Shown piece after piece: positions 43,481 to 51,572 of a stretch of 64,000 bases of DNA. Every line of letters starts with the position of its first letter. Positions within the stretch are counted from its first letter, which is position 1. The notes under the pieces are model-generated. The model was not told where the DNA came from and made no database searches. It saw only the letters and a list, made by a program, of their open reading frames with translations. Source of the stretch: Humidesulfovibrio sp. (GTDB taxonomy: Bacteria > Desulfobacterota > Desulfovibrionia > Desulfovibrionales > Desulfovibrionaceae); the NCBI GenBank assembly GCA_031292175.1, contig JARLHQ010000005.1, positions 1 to 64,000 of the forward strand, in the 5' to 3' direction. The position numbers were made by a program, and so were the translations under genes.

Positions 43481-43960
43481 CTACTCCAGGTTTTCGCCGG
43501 CGCGCTCCATGGCCGTCTTGAGCGTCTCCAGCGATTGCAGCAGGGCGGGGCGGCGCTCCGGCTCAACGGCGTCAAGCACCTTGTCGCGCAGGGACTCCAT
43601 CATGCCGGAGACCTCCTGGCGCACCTTCTGCCCTGCCGGGGTCAACGCCAGCAGCACCACGCGCGAATCGGCCGGGTCCGGGATCCTGCTCACCAAACCC
43701 CTTGTGGTGAGCCCGTTCACGAGCATGGTCACCCGGCTTCTGACGATATTAAGCCGCGCGGCAATGCCCTTTGCGGTGAGGTAGCGCTCCTGGCCGAAGA
43801 GCAGCAGGCAGCGCAGCTCGGCCTGGGGTATCCCGAACTGGCCAGAGATGTAGACCTGCCTGTCCGTGCAGCATTGGTACAGCTTGTCCAGCATTTGGCT
43901 GAACTGGCGCCGCTGCTTCTGGGACAACATCCCGGTTTCGGAGGGGGATATTCCGTTCAT
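43481..43960 (-). CDS. MarR-family transcriptional regulator
   Basis: A 159-residue winged-helix regulator. The recognition region GIPQAELRCLLLFGQERYLTAKGIAARLNIVRSRVTMLVNGLTTRGLVSR and the wing PDPADSRVVLLALTPAG are standard for MarR proteins, which usually repress and are released by a small molecule or by Cys oxidation. Cysteines occur in KLYQCCTDRQ and in AELRCLLLF and could sense redox or sulfur species. It lies upstream of dsrE2 on the same strand with a 131-base AT-rich gap, so it probably controls the sulfur module. No ribosome binding site precedes the ATG; a sigma-70 promoter lies directly in front. Confidence 0.88.
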   Translation of the reverse strand: MNGISPSETGMLSQKQRRQFSQMLDKLYQCCTDRQVYISGQFGIPQAELRCLLLFGQERYLTAKGIAARLNIVRSRVTMLVNGLTTRGLVSRIPDPADSRVVLLALTPAGQKVRQEVSGMMESLRDKVLDAVEPERRPALLQSLETLKTAMERAGENLE

Positions 43961-43996
43961 GGTGTGTACAATATGCAGCCGGGATTGCCTTGTCAA
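43961..43996 (-). promoter_or_regulatory. Sigma-70 promoter of the MarR gene (leaderless)
   Basis: On the minus strand TTGACA (43996-43991) and TATTGT (43973-43968) are separated by exactly 17 bases. Transcription starting seven bases after the -10 would begin at or next to the A of the start codon at 43960, consistent with the lack of a ribosome binding site. Confidence 0.65.
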
Positions 43997-44035
43997 GCCC
44001 AGGGGGATGGCTTGCCCGGCATTTGCGGGTGGATT

Positions 44036-44063
44036 CACGGAAGGCGTCTGTTGGTCTTCCGTG
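44036..44063. repeat. 8-base inverted repeat between thioesterase and MarR genes
   Basis: CACGGAAG (44036-44043) is matched by CTTCCGTG (44056-44063) with a 12-base loop. It lies after the 3' element of the thioesterase gene and 40 bases upstream of the MarR -35 box, so it could be part of the transcript end or an operator. Confidence 0.4.
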
Positions 44064-44082
44064 TCCCTCCGCTTGTATGAAT

Positions 44083-44128
44083 AGGGGGGTGGGGGAAACC
44101 ATTCTCCCCGGGAAATGGTCTCTCCTTC
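44083..44128 (-). terminator. 3' hairpin / C-tract element downstream of the thioesterase gene
   Basis: In gene sense, ACCATTTCCCGGGGAGAATG is followed by GTTTCCCCCACCCCCCT. Same order as in the elements behind the genes ending at 16402, 25457, 47092 and 50115. Confidence 0.6.
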
Positions 44129-44644
44129 CTACCCGCGGCGTTCCTCGGCGATGGCCTGCCGGCGCAGCTCACGGCGGCGCAAAGCCTGGCGGTGGCGGCG
44201 TTCGGCCACCTCACCTTCAAGAACAAGCGGTGGCGCGGGTCTGGGGCAACCGTGCTCATCCAGGGCCACAAAGGTCAGGTAGGCGGAGTTGGTGTGGCGC
44301 ACCTCGCCCGTGAGCAGGTTCTCGGCTTCCACGCGCACGCCGATCTCCATGCTGGTGTGCCCCACCATGTTCAAACTGGCCTTGAGGGTGACGAGTTCGC
44401 CCACATACACGGGCTTGAGAAAATCCATGCGGTCGATGCTGGCGGTGACGGCCCAGCCGCGCACATGGCGCATGGCCACCACCCCGGCGGCGGTGTCGAT
44501 GAGCTTGAGGATGACGCCGCCGTGCACGTTGCCGGCCGGGTTGGCATCCTCGGGCAGCACCTGATGGGTCAGGGTCACGGCGGACTGGCCGGAGGTCTTG
44601 CCTGCCTGCTGCGTTGGGGTGTCCTGGCGGTCGGGCTGGGTCAT
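44129..44644 (-). CDS. Acyl-CoA thioesterase (hot-dog fold)
   Basis: A 171-residue enzyme of the YciA/BACH type. The hot-dog core shows LPEDANPAGNVHGGVILKLIDTAAGVVAMRH, with the catalytic acid and the N-x-x-G-x-x-HGG motif, then ASIDRMDFLKPVYVGELV. These enzymes hydrolyse acyl-CoA esters. The C-terminal 30 residues are Arg-rich (RRHRQALRRRELRRQAIAE) and may form a charged helix. GGAGG precedes ATG 44644. It stands alone upstream of the MarR gene. Confidence 0.92.
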   Translation of the reverse strand: MTQPDRQDTPTQQAGKTSGQSAVTLTHQVLPEDANPAGNVHGGVILKLIDTAAGVVAMRHVRGWAVTASIDRMDFLKPVYVGELVTLKASLNMVGHTSMEIGVRVEAENLLTGEVRHTNSAYLTFVALDEHGCPRPAPPLVLEGEVAERRHRQALRRRELRRQAIAEERRG

Positions 44645-44798
44645 GCGGTGCCTCCGGGTATCTTGGGCGGGCGGGAGTGCCTTTTTTTGATGTAGGACGC
44701 GTCGGAGCCCGGGTCAAGGGCGGCGCGGGAGGGGCTTCCTATCCGTCAGGCCTCATGCTATCAGTAAACGATCATGTTTCACTGAGGAGCCCGCATTC

Positions 44799-45710
44799 AT
44801 GGCGATCAAATTTCCGCGCCGCTTCGTGCGCGCGTTAGCTGTCTTGTGTTGTCTTTTGGCTTTTGGGGCCGCCGAGGCCCAAGCCGCCTCCCTTGCCCTG
44901 GCCGCGCCAGCGCCGAATGCCCAGTCCGCCTGGTCTCCCGGTGCGCCCTGGAGCTACAAGGCGTTTCAGGAGTCCATGCGCCAGTCCGGGCGCCAGACGA
45001 CCTTGCCGGAGAAGGACTTCCACGAACTCCAGGCGCGCAAGACCGTGGCCATGGAGGCGATCGAGAATTACCTGAAGCGCCGCTTCGGCAAGGCGGACCA
45101 GAACGTGTTGCGCGCCTTCCGTGAGCTGCCGCGCGAGTACTACCACTACGACTACCAGCGCCAGAAGCCCTTCGCCTCCAACTGCTACGAAGCCGAGCCC
45201 AAGCCCTGGGCCATTGGCTACGGCTCCGCCCTTTCCGACTACCTGGGCCAAGCCTATATGACGCAGCTGGCCAAGCCGCGTTCCGGGGACACCGTCCTTG
45301 AGGTCGGCACCGGCTCCGGCTTCCAGAGTTCGCTTTTGTCGCGCATTGTGAAGGAAGTGTATTCGGTGGAGATCATCAAGCCGCTCGGCACGGAGGTCGC
45401 CAAGATCTACAAGCCGCTGGGACTTGAGAATGTGCACACCCGCGTGGGCGACGGCTACTTCGGTTGGCCCGAGGTCAAGGGCGGTTTTGACATCATTATG
45501 GTCACCTGCGCCGCGCGCTATGTTTCGCCAGAACTCCTGAAGCAGCTCAAGCCCGAGGGTCGGCTCATTGTGCCCATCGGCCAGCCCTTCCGGAAAGGGC
45601 AGGTGCTCTACGTGTTCACCAAGGACAAGGCTGGCCGGGTCCATTCCCACAAGGATATGGGCGTGTTCTTCATCCCCATGACCGGCAAGATCATGGAGAG
45701 CAAGTCCTAG
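44799..45710 (+). CDS. Exported PCMT-like methyltransferase
   Basis: A 303-residue protein with a Sec signal peptide (about 1-30: basic start, then VRALAVLCCLLAFGAAEAQA). The mature part, after about 90 residues of non-conserved sequence, has the protein-L-isoaspartate O-methyltransferase fold: GYGSALSDYLGQAYMTQLA, the SAM-binding VLEVGTGSGFQSSLLS and LKPEGRLIVPIG. Cytosolic PCMT repairs isoaspartate using S-adenosylmethionine; a periplasmic version is odd because SAM is not known there. Either SAM is supplied, the ligand differs, or the leader is an anchor. ATG 44799 follows GAGGAG. The next gene, nine bases on, is also exported. Confidence 0.83.
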   Translation: MAIKFPRRFVRALAVLCCLLAFGAAEAQAASLALAAPAPNAQSAWSPGAPWSYKAFQESMRQSGRQTTLPEKDFHELQARKTVAMEAIENYLKRRFGKADQNVLRAFRELPREYYHYDYQRQKPFASNCYEAEPKPWAIGYGSALSDYLGQAYMTQLAKPRSGDTVLEVGTGSGFQSSLLSRIVKEVYSVEIIKPLGTEVAKIYKPLGLENVHTRVGDGYFGWPEVKGGFDIIMVTCAARYVSPELLKQLKPEGRLIVPIGQPFRKGQVLYVFTKDKAGRVHSHKDMGVFFIPMTGKIMESKS

Positions 45711-45718
45711 CCGGGCGT

Positions 45719-46987
45719 ATGCGCGCCGCTTTGGCCATCCTGTCCGCCTCCACGCGCCGCCGGCTGTGCGGGCTTGCGGCCGCCCTGGCCCTGTGCGCGC
45801 TGCTTGCGCCCGTTCCGGCGCTGTGTGCGGAGAGCGCGCGCGGCATGGCCCAGGATCTGCTGGACGTGCTCACAAAATCACCGGCAAAGGACAAGGCCGC
45901 GAACCACTCCGGCTCCACCGGCCAGACCGGGCCTGTTGCGCCCGCGCAGCCCAGGGCTCCCGTGGTGCCTGGCGCACCCGGCCAGTCTGGCGGCCCGGCG
46001 CAAGATGCGGCTCCCTCCTTCGCCCCCAGGCAAGACAAGGCGCCCAGGCAACAGGCCCAACCCGGCCGAGCCTCCGCGCCGCGTTTCCAGGACCGTGGGC
46101 AGGTCCTGACCCTGCGCTACGACGGCCTGGAGCGCCGGGCTCTGCTTACCCTGCCAAAATCCGCCGCATTGAAGCAAGGCCAAGCTGGGCCAAGGCTCCC
46201 GCTCATCGTCTTTCTGCACGGGGCCGGGAGCTCCGCCGCCCAGGCCATGCGCCAGACCGGCCTGGCGGAGCGCGCGGCGGCGGCGGGTTTTCTCGCCGTG
46301 TTCCCGGAAGGGCTGGGGCCGGAGGGGGAACAGACCTGGAACGCGTGGATGTGCTGCGGCTATGCCCGAGACCAGCGCGTGGATGACGTGGGCTTCCTGT
46401 CCGCGCTCATCGGCCGCCTGTGCGCGGACTATGACGCCGATCCGAAACGCGTCTACCTTGCGGGCTTCTCCAATGGGGCCATGCTTGCCAGCCGCTTTGT
46501 CCTCGAACGGCCTGGGGTGACCGCCGGCCTCGCCGTGGCCGCAGGCTACCTGCCCTGCGATGTGGAGCGCCCGGCAGACCGCCTGCCTGTGCTCATTATC
46601 CACGGCGCCCGGGACCAGGTGGCGCGTTTCGCTCCCACGCGGGCGCACCCGGCTACCGGGCGTTTCTGCGAAGACTCTCCGGCCCGGGCGCAGGTGGACG
46701 ATTGGGTGCGTGGCATGGAGCTTTCGCCCAAGGCCAGGGTGCGGGACAGCCGGACCTCTCCCCTGCGCGTTGAGGACTATGCCTCGGTTCAAAGGGGCGG
46801 ACGCGGGTTTGTGCGTTTCGTCATCGTCAAGAACGGCGGGCACGCTTGGCCCGGGGGCCAGTGCGAGCGCTACCGCTACTGCGACTTGCCGAGCGCCAGC
46901 CTCGACGCCACTGGCCTTGTGCTGGATTTCTTCCGCAAGCCGCCCGCCGTCGCCAGCGCCGTGGCAAAGGTCAAGACGAGGCGCTAG
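45719..46987 (+). CDS. Exported alpha/beta-hydrolase, LpqC/PHB-depolymerase type esterase
   Basis: A 422-residue protein. Signal peptide about 1-37 (LCGLAAALALCALLAPVPALCA); then a Pro/Ala/Gln-rich linker to about residue 120; then the hydrolase. Catalytic elements: LIVFLHGAGSS (oxyanion), the nucleophile Ser in AGFSNGAML, Asp in IHGARDQ, and His in NGGHAWPGG. This is the family of poly(3-hydroxybutyrate) depolymerases and feruloyl esterases. The substrate is unknown; the linker suggests a surface or periplasmic place. It probably shares a transcript with the exported methyltransferase. Confidence 0.85.
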   Translation: MRAALAILSASTRRRLCGLAAALALCALLAPVPALCAESARGMAQDLLDVLTKSPAKDKAANHSGSTGQTGPVAPAQPRAPVVPGAPGQSGGPAQDAAPSFAPRQDKAPRQQAQPGRASAPRFQDRGQVLTLRYDGLERRALLTLPKSAALKQGQAGPRLPLIVFLHGAGSSAAQAMRQTGLAERAAAAGFLAVFPEGLGPEGEQTWNAWMCCGYARDQRVDDVGFLSALIGRLCADYDADPKRVYLAGFSNGAMLASRFVLERPGVTAGLAVAAGYLPCDVERPADRLPVLIIHGARDQVARFAPTRAHPATGRFCEDSPARAQVDDWVRGMELSPKARVRDSRTSPLRVEDYASVQRGGRGFVRFVIVKNGGHAWPGGQCERYRYCDLPSASLDATGLVLDFFRKPPAVASAVAKVKTRR

Positions 46988-47058
46988 CGTTTCGGCTGAT
47001 GAGTGCCAGGGGCTCCCGCGTGGGGCAGACCAGTTTCCCAAGCCCTTCGTTTGGTATG

Positions 47059-47091
47059 AGGGGGTCCGGAGGGATTCCCCCCAGGAGCATT
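47059..47091 (-). terminator. 3' hairpin / C-tract element downstream of the heptosyltransferase gene
   Basis: In gene sense, the stop codon is followed by ATGCTCCTGGGGGGAATCCC and TCCGGACCCCCTC. It is the shortest of the five such elements in the window. Confidence 0.55.
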
Positions 47092-48168
47092 TTACTCTTC
47101 CAGTAAAGCGAGCAGGCGGGGCAGCACGGCTTCGGGGGCGAAGTCCTCGAGGCATTTGCACCCCAGGCTGCAGGTGTCTTTGCCGCAGGGCTGGCAGGGC
47201 AGCCCCAGGGCGATGTCCTCGTGGCCGGGGCCGGGGAAGGTCCAGGCGTTGCTGGTGGAGCCGCGCACGGTGAGGCTTTTGGTGCCCACGGCCACGGCGA
47301 AGTGCCGGGGCGAGGAACAGTTGCCCAGGTGCAGCGCGGCCTCGGCCTGCATGGCGGCCATTTCGCGCAGGGAGGTCAGGCGCGGGGGCAGGATGAGCCG
47401 CTCAGGCGGGAGACCGGCAGCCAGGGCCAGGGTGCGCACCTTCGCCGCGATGTCCAGCTCGCCGGGTCCATAGAGCATGAGAAAACACAGGTCCGGGCGT
47501 CGTTCGGCGGCCAGGGCGAGCAGCTTGCCATAGTGCCGGGCGGGCCACTGCCGGGTGATGCGGCGATGCGTGGGATCCACGGTGATGAGGGTCTGGCCGG
47601 GGCCGAGACCCCAGGCGGCCAACTCGGCGCGGGCGCCTTCGCGCTCGGATGCGGTGAGGTAGAGACGCGGCGGCTCGTTTTCCCAGGGCAGGCCGAACGC
47701 GTTCATGAGCACCCCGGCCTTGCATTTGGCCGCGTAGGGGCCGCTGACAGGCGCCCAATGCGTGTAGACCAGCCGGTTATACCAGGGCGGCGTGTAGCTG
47801 AGCTTCACGGGCGCGTTGGAGAAGGCCAGAACCCAGCGGATGCGCGGCAGCTGCTGGAAATCGATGATCATGTCGTAGCGGCCCTGGCCGCCGCCGGTGC
47901 CGACTTTGCGGTAGAAGCGCAGACAGTCAAGGACGCTCTGGTCGCGTTCCAAGGCCCAGATGTGATGGATGTTCGGGTTGTTCTCCAGCACCGGGACGCA
48001 TTTTTTTTCCGTGAACACGTCGATGTCCGCGTCCGGGAAGCGCTTGCGGAGCATCTGCAGGCTCGGCGTGAGCAGAAGCACATCGCCGATCTGCCGCAGC
48101 TGGCAGCAGAGGATACGTTTGGGGTTCAACGCGGCGAGGCCGTCCGTGCGGAACTGTGTTATGGACAT
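47092..48168 (-). CDS. GT9-family heptosyltransferase (lipopolysaccharide core)
   Basis: A 358-residue inner-membrane-associated GT-B enzyme. Family 9 signatures: KRILCCQLRQIGDVLLLTPSL at the N terminus, VDPTHRRITRQWPARHYGKL at the domain junction and HLGNCSSPRHFAVAVGTKSL at the ADP-heptose site; the usual D/N-S-G of the donor site is changed to NCSSPRH. Cysteines cluster near the C terminus (LPCQPCGKDTCSLGCKCLED), as in GT9 proteins of Desulfovibrio-type bacteria. It follows the MsbA-like gene on the same strand, 23 bases apart, fitting lipid A-core assembly and export. Confidence 0.88.
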   Translation of the reverse strand: MSITQFRTDGLAALNPKRILCCQLRQIGDVLLLTPSLQMLRKRFPDADIDVFTEKKCVPVLENNPNIHHIWALERDQSVLDCLRFYRKVGTGGGQGRYDMIIDFQQLPRIRWVLAFSNAPVKLSYTPPWYNRLVYTHWAPVSGPYAAKCKAGVLMNAFGLPWENEPPRLYLTASEREGARAELAAWGLGPGQTLITVDPTHRRITRQWPARHYGKLLALAAERRPDLCFLMLYGPGELDIAAKVRTLALAAGLPPERLILPPRLTSLREMAAMQAEAALHLGNCSSPRHFAVAVGTKSLTVRGSTSNAWTFPGPGHEDIALGLPCQPCGKDTCSLGCKCLEDFAPEAVLPRLLALLEE

Positions 48169-48191
48169 GTTGGTCTGGTTCCCGCAGGGCG

Positions 48192-49955
48192 CTAGTTCGC
48201 GCCGAACTGCATTTCATAGAGCGTGCGGTAGATTTCGCAACGTTCCAATAGTTTCGAGTGTTTGCCCTGATCCACGATGCGGCCGTCGGCCATGACCACG
48301 ATGAGGTCGGCGGTGAGGATGGTGGACAGCCGGTGGGCGATGACCAGGCTGGTGCGTTCCTGCATAAGGTTTTCCAAGGCGAGCTGCACGATGCGCTCGC
48401 TTTCGGTGTCGAGCGCACTGGTGGCCTCGTCAAGAATGAGCAGGGGCGGGTTCAGCATGATGGCCCGGGCAATGGTGAGGCGCTGCTTCTGCCCGCCGGA
48501 GAGCTTGACGCCGCGTTCGCCCACCACGGTGTCGTAGCCCTCGGGCAGCTCCATGATGAAGTCATGCGCGTAGGCGGCCTTGGCCGCTGCCTCGACCTCT
48601 TCCTGGGTATACCCGATCCCCGCGCCGTAGGCGATGTTCTCGCGCACGCTGGTGTTGAACAGGAACGCCTCCTGCGAGACAAGGCCCATGCTGCGGCGCA
48701 GGCTGCCCAGGGTGTAGTCCGCGAGCGGTTGCCCGTTCAGCAGGATGCGGCCTTCCTGGGGGTCGAAAAAGCGCGGCACCATGTTCGCCAGGGTGGTTTT
48801 TCCGGAGCCGCTGGAGCCCACGATGGCGATACGTTCCCCGGCCTTTACCAGAAGATCGATGCCGCAAAGCGCGGGCCGGTTGGCGCCATTGTACGTGAAT
48901 ACCACGTTCTGGAAGGCGATCTGCTGGAAGGGACCCCGCAGCTCCACGCTGCCGCCGCGTTCGGCCAGCGCCTCTGAGGTATCCATGATTTCGAAGACGC
49001 GTTCCGCGCCGGTGAGCGCCATCTGGATGTCGATGTTCGCGGCGTTGATGCGCTTGATGGGATCGTAGAGCATGGCCAGCGCGGTGAGGAAGGACAAAAG
49101 CGCGCCGGTCGTCAGGTCGCCCGCGATGACGCGGCTGCCGCCGTACCAGATCACCAGGCCGGCAGCGAAGGAGCCGAGGGTCTCCATGACGCGCGAGCTT
49201 TGCTCGCTGGCTTGGATCTGTTTGACGCTACTGCCGATGAGCTTGGTGTTCTCGTCCTGGAAGTGCGCGACCTCTTTGCTTTCCTTGGCAAAGCCCTTGA
49301 TGACCTTGATGCCGGACAGACCTTCCTGGACGCGCACGGAGACGTCGGCCACGTGTCCCTGAGTGCGCCGCCCCAGTTTGCGCATGCGGCGGCTGTAGTA
49401 AACGAAAGGATACAGGGCCAGCGGCAGGACGATGGTGCCCCAGAACGCCAGCTTCCAGTCCAGATAGAACACGTAGAACGCCAGGCCGATGACGGAGAAG
49501 CTTTCCCGCGTCAGCATCACGATGGACGGCAGGCTGCCCCTGATGAGGCCCACGTCGTTCAGGACGCGGCTCATCAACATGCCCACCTGCGACTCATTGA
49601 AGTAGTCCATGGGCAGGTAGACGACCTTTGCGTACAGGTCGTTGCGCAGGTCGTTGATGGCCAGCAGGCCGGCCGTGTTCATGTAGTAGTTCTGCATGAA
49701 CCGAAAGATGCCCTTGGCGGTCATGAGCACCACGATGCCCAGCGTGACGAACTTGAGGGCCTGGACGTCCTTGTGGATGAGCACGTCGTCCACGGTTTTT
49801 TTGACCAGCCAAGCGCTGGCCGCGGCGCACGGCGCCACAACAACCATGCCCAGAACGGCCAACGCCACGCGGGTTTTGTAGCGCATAAAATACGCCATGC
49901 TGCGTTTGAGCATGCGCAGGGATTCTCGGCCTTGAGTCTGCTTGGGGAGGGTCAA
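48192..49955 (-). CDS. msbA: MsbA-like ABC exporter (lipid A flippase type)
   Basis: A 587-residue half-transporter with an N-terminal six-helix domain and a C-terminal ATPase. Walker [11 protein letters not shown], signature [11 protein letters not shown], Walker [13 protein letters not shown] and the switch His in IAHRLST are all present. The transmembrane part ([25 protein letters not shown]) matches MsbA, which moves lipid A-core across the inner membrane; downstream lies a core heptosyltransferase. The start may be TTG 49955 (GGAG eight bases upstream) or ATG 49913, which has no clear site. A peptide or drug exporter is possible but less likely. Confidence 0.88.
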   Translation of the reverse strand: MTLPKQTQGRESLRMLKRSMAYFMRYKTRVALAVLGMVVVAPCAAASAWLVKKTVDDVLIHKDVQALKFVTLGIVVLMTAKGIFRFMQNYYMNTAGLLAINDLRNDLYAKVVYLPMDYFNESQVGMLMSRVLNDVGLIRGSLPSIVMLTRESFSVIGLAFYVFYLDWKLAFWGTIVLPLALYPFVYYSRRMRKLGRRTQGHVADVSVRVQEGLSGIKVIKGFAKESKEVAHFQDENTKLIGSSVKQIQASEQSSRVMETLGSFAAGLVIWYGGSRVIAGDLTTGALLSFLTALAMLYDPIKRINAANIDIQMALTGAERVFEIMDTSEALAERGGSVELRGPFQQIAFQNVVFTYNGANRPALCGIDLLVKAGERIAIVGSSGSGKTTLANMVPRFFDPQEGRILLNGQPLADYTLGSLRRSMGLVSQEAFLFNTSVRENIAYGAGIGYTQEEVEAAAKAAYAHDFIMELPEGYDTVVGERGVKLSGGQKQRLTIARAIMLNPPLLILDEATSALDTESERIVQLALENLMQERTSLVIAHRLSTILTADLIVVMADGRIVDQGKHSKLLERCEIYRTLYEMQFGAN

Positions 49956-50074
49956 ACTATGTCACTCCGTGTCTGCTTTTCCGGTAAAACGTCACCGGGG
50001 TTAGGCCCATATACTGACGCGGGCGCACCCTGGCAAGGACGGCTCCGACAAAAGAAGGCTGCTTTAAACAATTC

Positions 50075-50114
50075 CGAGGGGGGCGGGGACATGCCCCGGG
50101 AAATGTCTTTTTGC
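50075..50114 (-). terminator. 3' hairpin / C-tract element downstream of the ferredoxin gene
   Basis: In gene sense, GGCAAAAAGACATTTCCCGG and GGCATGTCCCCGCCCCCCTC follow the stop codon. It shares ATTTCCCGGGG with the element behind the thioesterase. Confidence 0.6.
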
Positions 50115-50336
50115 CTAATAGTCTTCCTCTTCCCAGCCCTCGGCGCTGATGCAGCGCTTGGGGCATAGGGCGATGGCTTCGCGCACCTCGTCGTGGGTGG
50201 CGAAGTTGCGCTTGAGATAGGGCCGGGCCATGTCGTCGTCCCAGCCGAAGATTTCCGGGCAGATCTCGGTGCAGCCGGAGCAGGCGTTGCAGCGAGAGAG
50301 GTCGAGGAGCACTTCATGCAGGCTGTCGTCGGCCAT
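50115..50336 (-). CDS. Ferredoxin, single [4Fe-4S]
   Basis: A 73-residue acidic electron carrier. The cluster ligands are Cys16, Cys19, Cys22 or Cys26 in CNACSGCTEICPEIF and Cys58 in LCPKRC; the extra Cys residues are typical of Desulfovibrio ferredoxin I-type proteins, where some cluster ligands vary. GGAGG precedes ATG 50336. It sits 16 bases behind the YchF-like gene and likely shares its transcript. It could feed the donor-less complex I, but that is speculation. Confidence 0.9.
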   Translation of the reverse strand: MADDSLHEVLLDLSRCNACSGCTEICPEIFGWDDDMARPYLKRNFATHDEVREAIALCPKRCISAEGWEEEDY

Positions 50337-50352
50337 GGCCGCCTCCGGGGGG

Positions 50353-51366
50353 TTAAACGTTGAAGCGGAATTCGATGATGTCGCCGTCCTGGACGATGTA
50401 GTCCTTGCCTTCCAGCCGGGCCAAGCCCAGTTCCTTGGCCTTCTTGAAGTCGCCCGCCTTGAGGAAGTCCTGGTAGCCGATGACCTCGGCGCGGATGAAG
50501 CCCTTCTGGAAGTCGGTATGGATGACGCCCGCGGCCTCGGGAGCCGTTGCGCCCACGCGCACCGGCCAAGAGCGCACCTCCTTGTCGCCCGCGGTCAGGA
50601 AGCTCATGAGGCCGAGCAGCTTGTAGGTGCGGCTGATGACCTTGTCGAGCGCGGACTCGGTGAGCCCCAGGTCGGTCAGGAACATGGCGCGCTCCTCGGG
50701 ATCGGTGATGGCGGCGAGCTCACGCTCCAGCCTGGCGGAGACGCTCATGTGCATCTGGCCGTCGCCATCGGCCGGGACCTGGAAGCTGTCCATGACGGTT
50801 TCGGCCACGTTCCACACGTAGAGGATGGGTTTGGCGGAGAGGAAGCGGAAGCCGCGCATGGCGGGTTCGGCGCACAGGGCCGGGTCCAGGCGCAGAGGCT
50901 TTTCGTCCTCCAGCATGGCGCGGGCCTTGGTCAGGCACTCCTCTTCCTTGGCGTCCACGAGGTCCTTGTTCTTTTTCTTGTCGCTGGCCATGCGTTCCTG
51001 GCGCTTCTCCACCACGGCCAGGTCGCTGACGAGCAGGTCGGCCTCAACGGCGCCGTGCTGTTCCTTGGGATCGACGAGGCCGGAGAAGGCGTCGAGCACA
51101 CACAGGTGGCAGTCGTAGGGGCGGATGTCGTTCAGCACGCGTTCGCCCAGGCCGCTGCCCTTGCCGCCGCCGCCTGGCACGTCCAGGTATTCGATCTCAC
51201 TCAAGGTGATCTTCTTGGGGTTGAAGAGCTTGATGAGCGGGTCCAGGCGGGGCTCCGGCACCTTGACCATGGCGCGGTTGCCTGCGGCTGTGGCCTTTTC
51301 GCCCGCGAGGGCGGCGAACATGTCGGTTTTGCCGGAGCCTGAGAATCCAAAGATAGCGGTTTTCAT
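50353..51366 (-). CDS. YchF-like P-loop NTPase (DUF933/TGS)
   Basis: A 337-residue protein from ATG 51366, with AAGGA upstream and a good promoter. N-terminal G domain with FGFSGSGKTDMF as the P-loop, where YchF/OLA1 proteins normally have G.PNVGKST.F; switch region EYLDVPGGGGKGSGLGERVL; a coiled-coil insert around KKKNKDLVDAKEEE; and YVWNVAE in place of the base-specificity NxxE. The C-terminal TGS-like domain is complete (GFIRAEVIGYQDF...DYIVQDGDIIEFRFNV). YchF binds ribosomes and prefers ATP. The altered P-loop and shorter length suggest a divergent paralogue. Confidence 0.82.
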   Translation of the reverse strand: MKTAIFGFSGSGKTDMFAALAGEKATAAGNRAMVKVPEPRLDPLIKLFNPKKITLSEIEYLDVPGGGGKGSGLGERVLNDIRPYDCHLCVLDAFSGLVDPKEQHGAVEADLLVSDLAVVEKRQERMASDKKKNKDLVDAKEEECLTKARAMLEDEKPLRLDPALCAEPAMRGFRFLSAKPILYVWNVAETVMDSFQVPADGDGQMHMSVSARLERELAAITDPEERAMFLTDLGLTESALDKVISRTYKLLGLMSFLTAGDKEVRSWPVRVGATAPEAAGVIHTDFQKGFIRAEVIGYQDFLKAGDFKKAKELGLARLEGKDYIVQDGDIIEFRFNV

Positions 51367-51415
51367 TAGTATTCCTTGCGTGTGGGATGGGTCCGGCAGA
51401 GCCCGGAAGGGGCGT

Positions 51416-51444
51416 ATTCTAGGCTGAAGCGCGCGCGGATGCAA
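51416..51444 (-). promoter_or_regulatory. Sigma-70 promoter for the YchF-like gene
   Basis: Minus strand TTGCAT (51444-51439), 17-base spacer, TAGAAT (51421-51416). The leader to the start codon would be about 43 bases with the ribosome binding site AAGGA in it. Confidence 0.6.
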
Positions 51445-51504
51445 GGCCGCCTCCCGGCCGCTCCGCCCACTGCCGCGCCGACAGCCCCGCCGTGCCTGGA
51501 ATGT

Positions 51505-51533
51505 TTGTCTCCGGCCAGGATTTGCCGTACAGT
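51505..51533 (+). promoter_or_regulatory. Candidate sigma-70 promoter for aroL and the GAK operon
   Basis: TTGTCT (51505-51510), 17-base spacer, TACAGT (51528-51533), 39 bases before the aroL start. Both boxes match the consensus at four of six positions. If real, it would drive aroL and probably the downstream GAK genes and aroC. Confidence 0.45.
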
Positions 51534-51572
51534 CGCCAGACATTAGCGACGGGACAAGCGGGAGGCGCAAGC

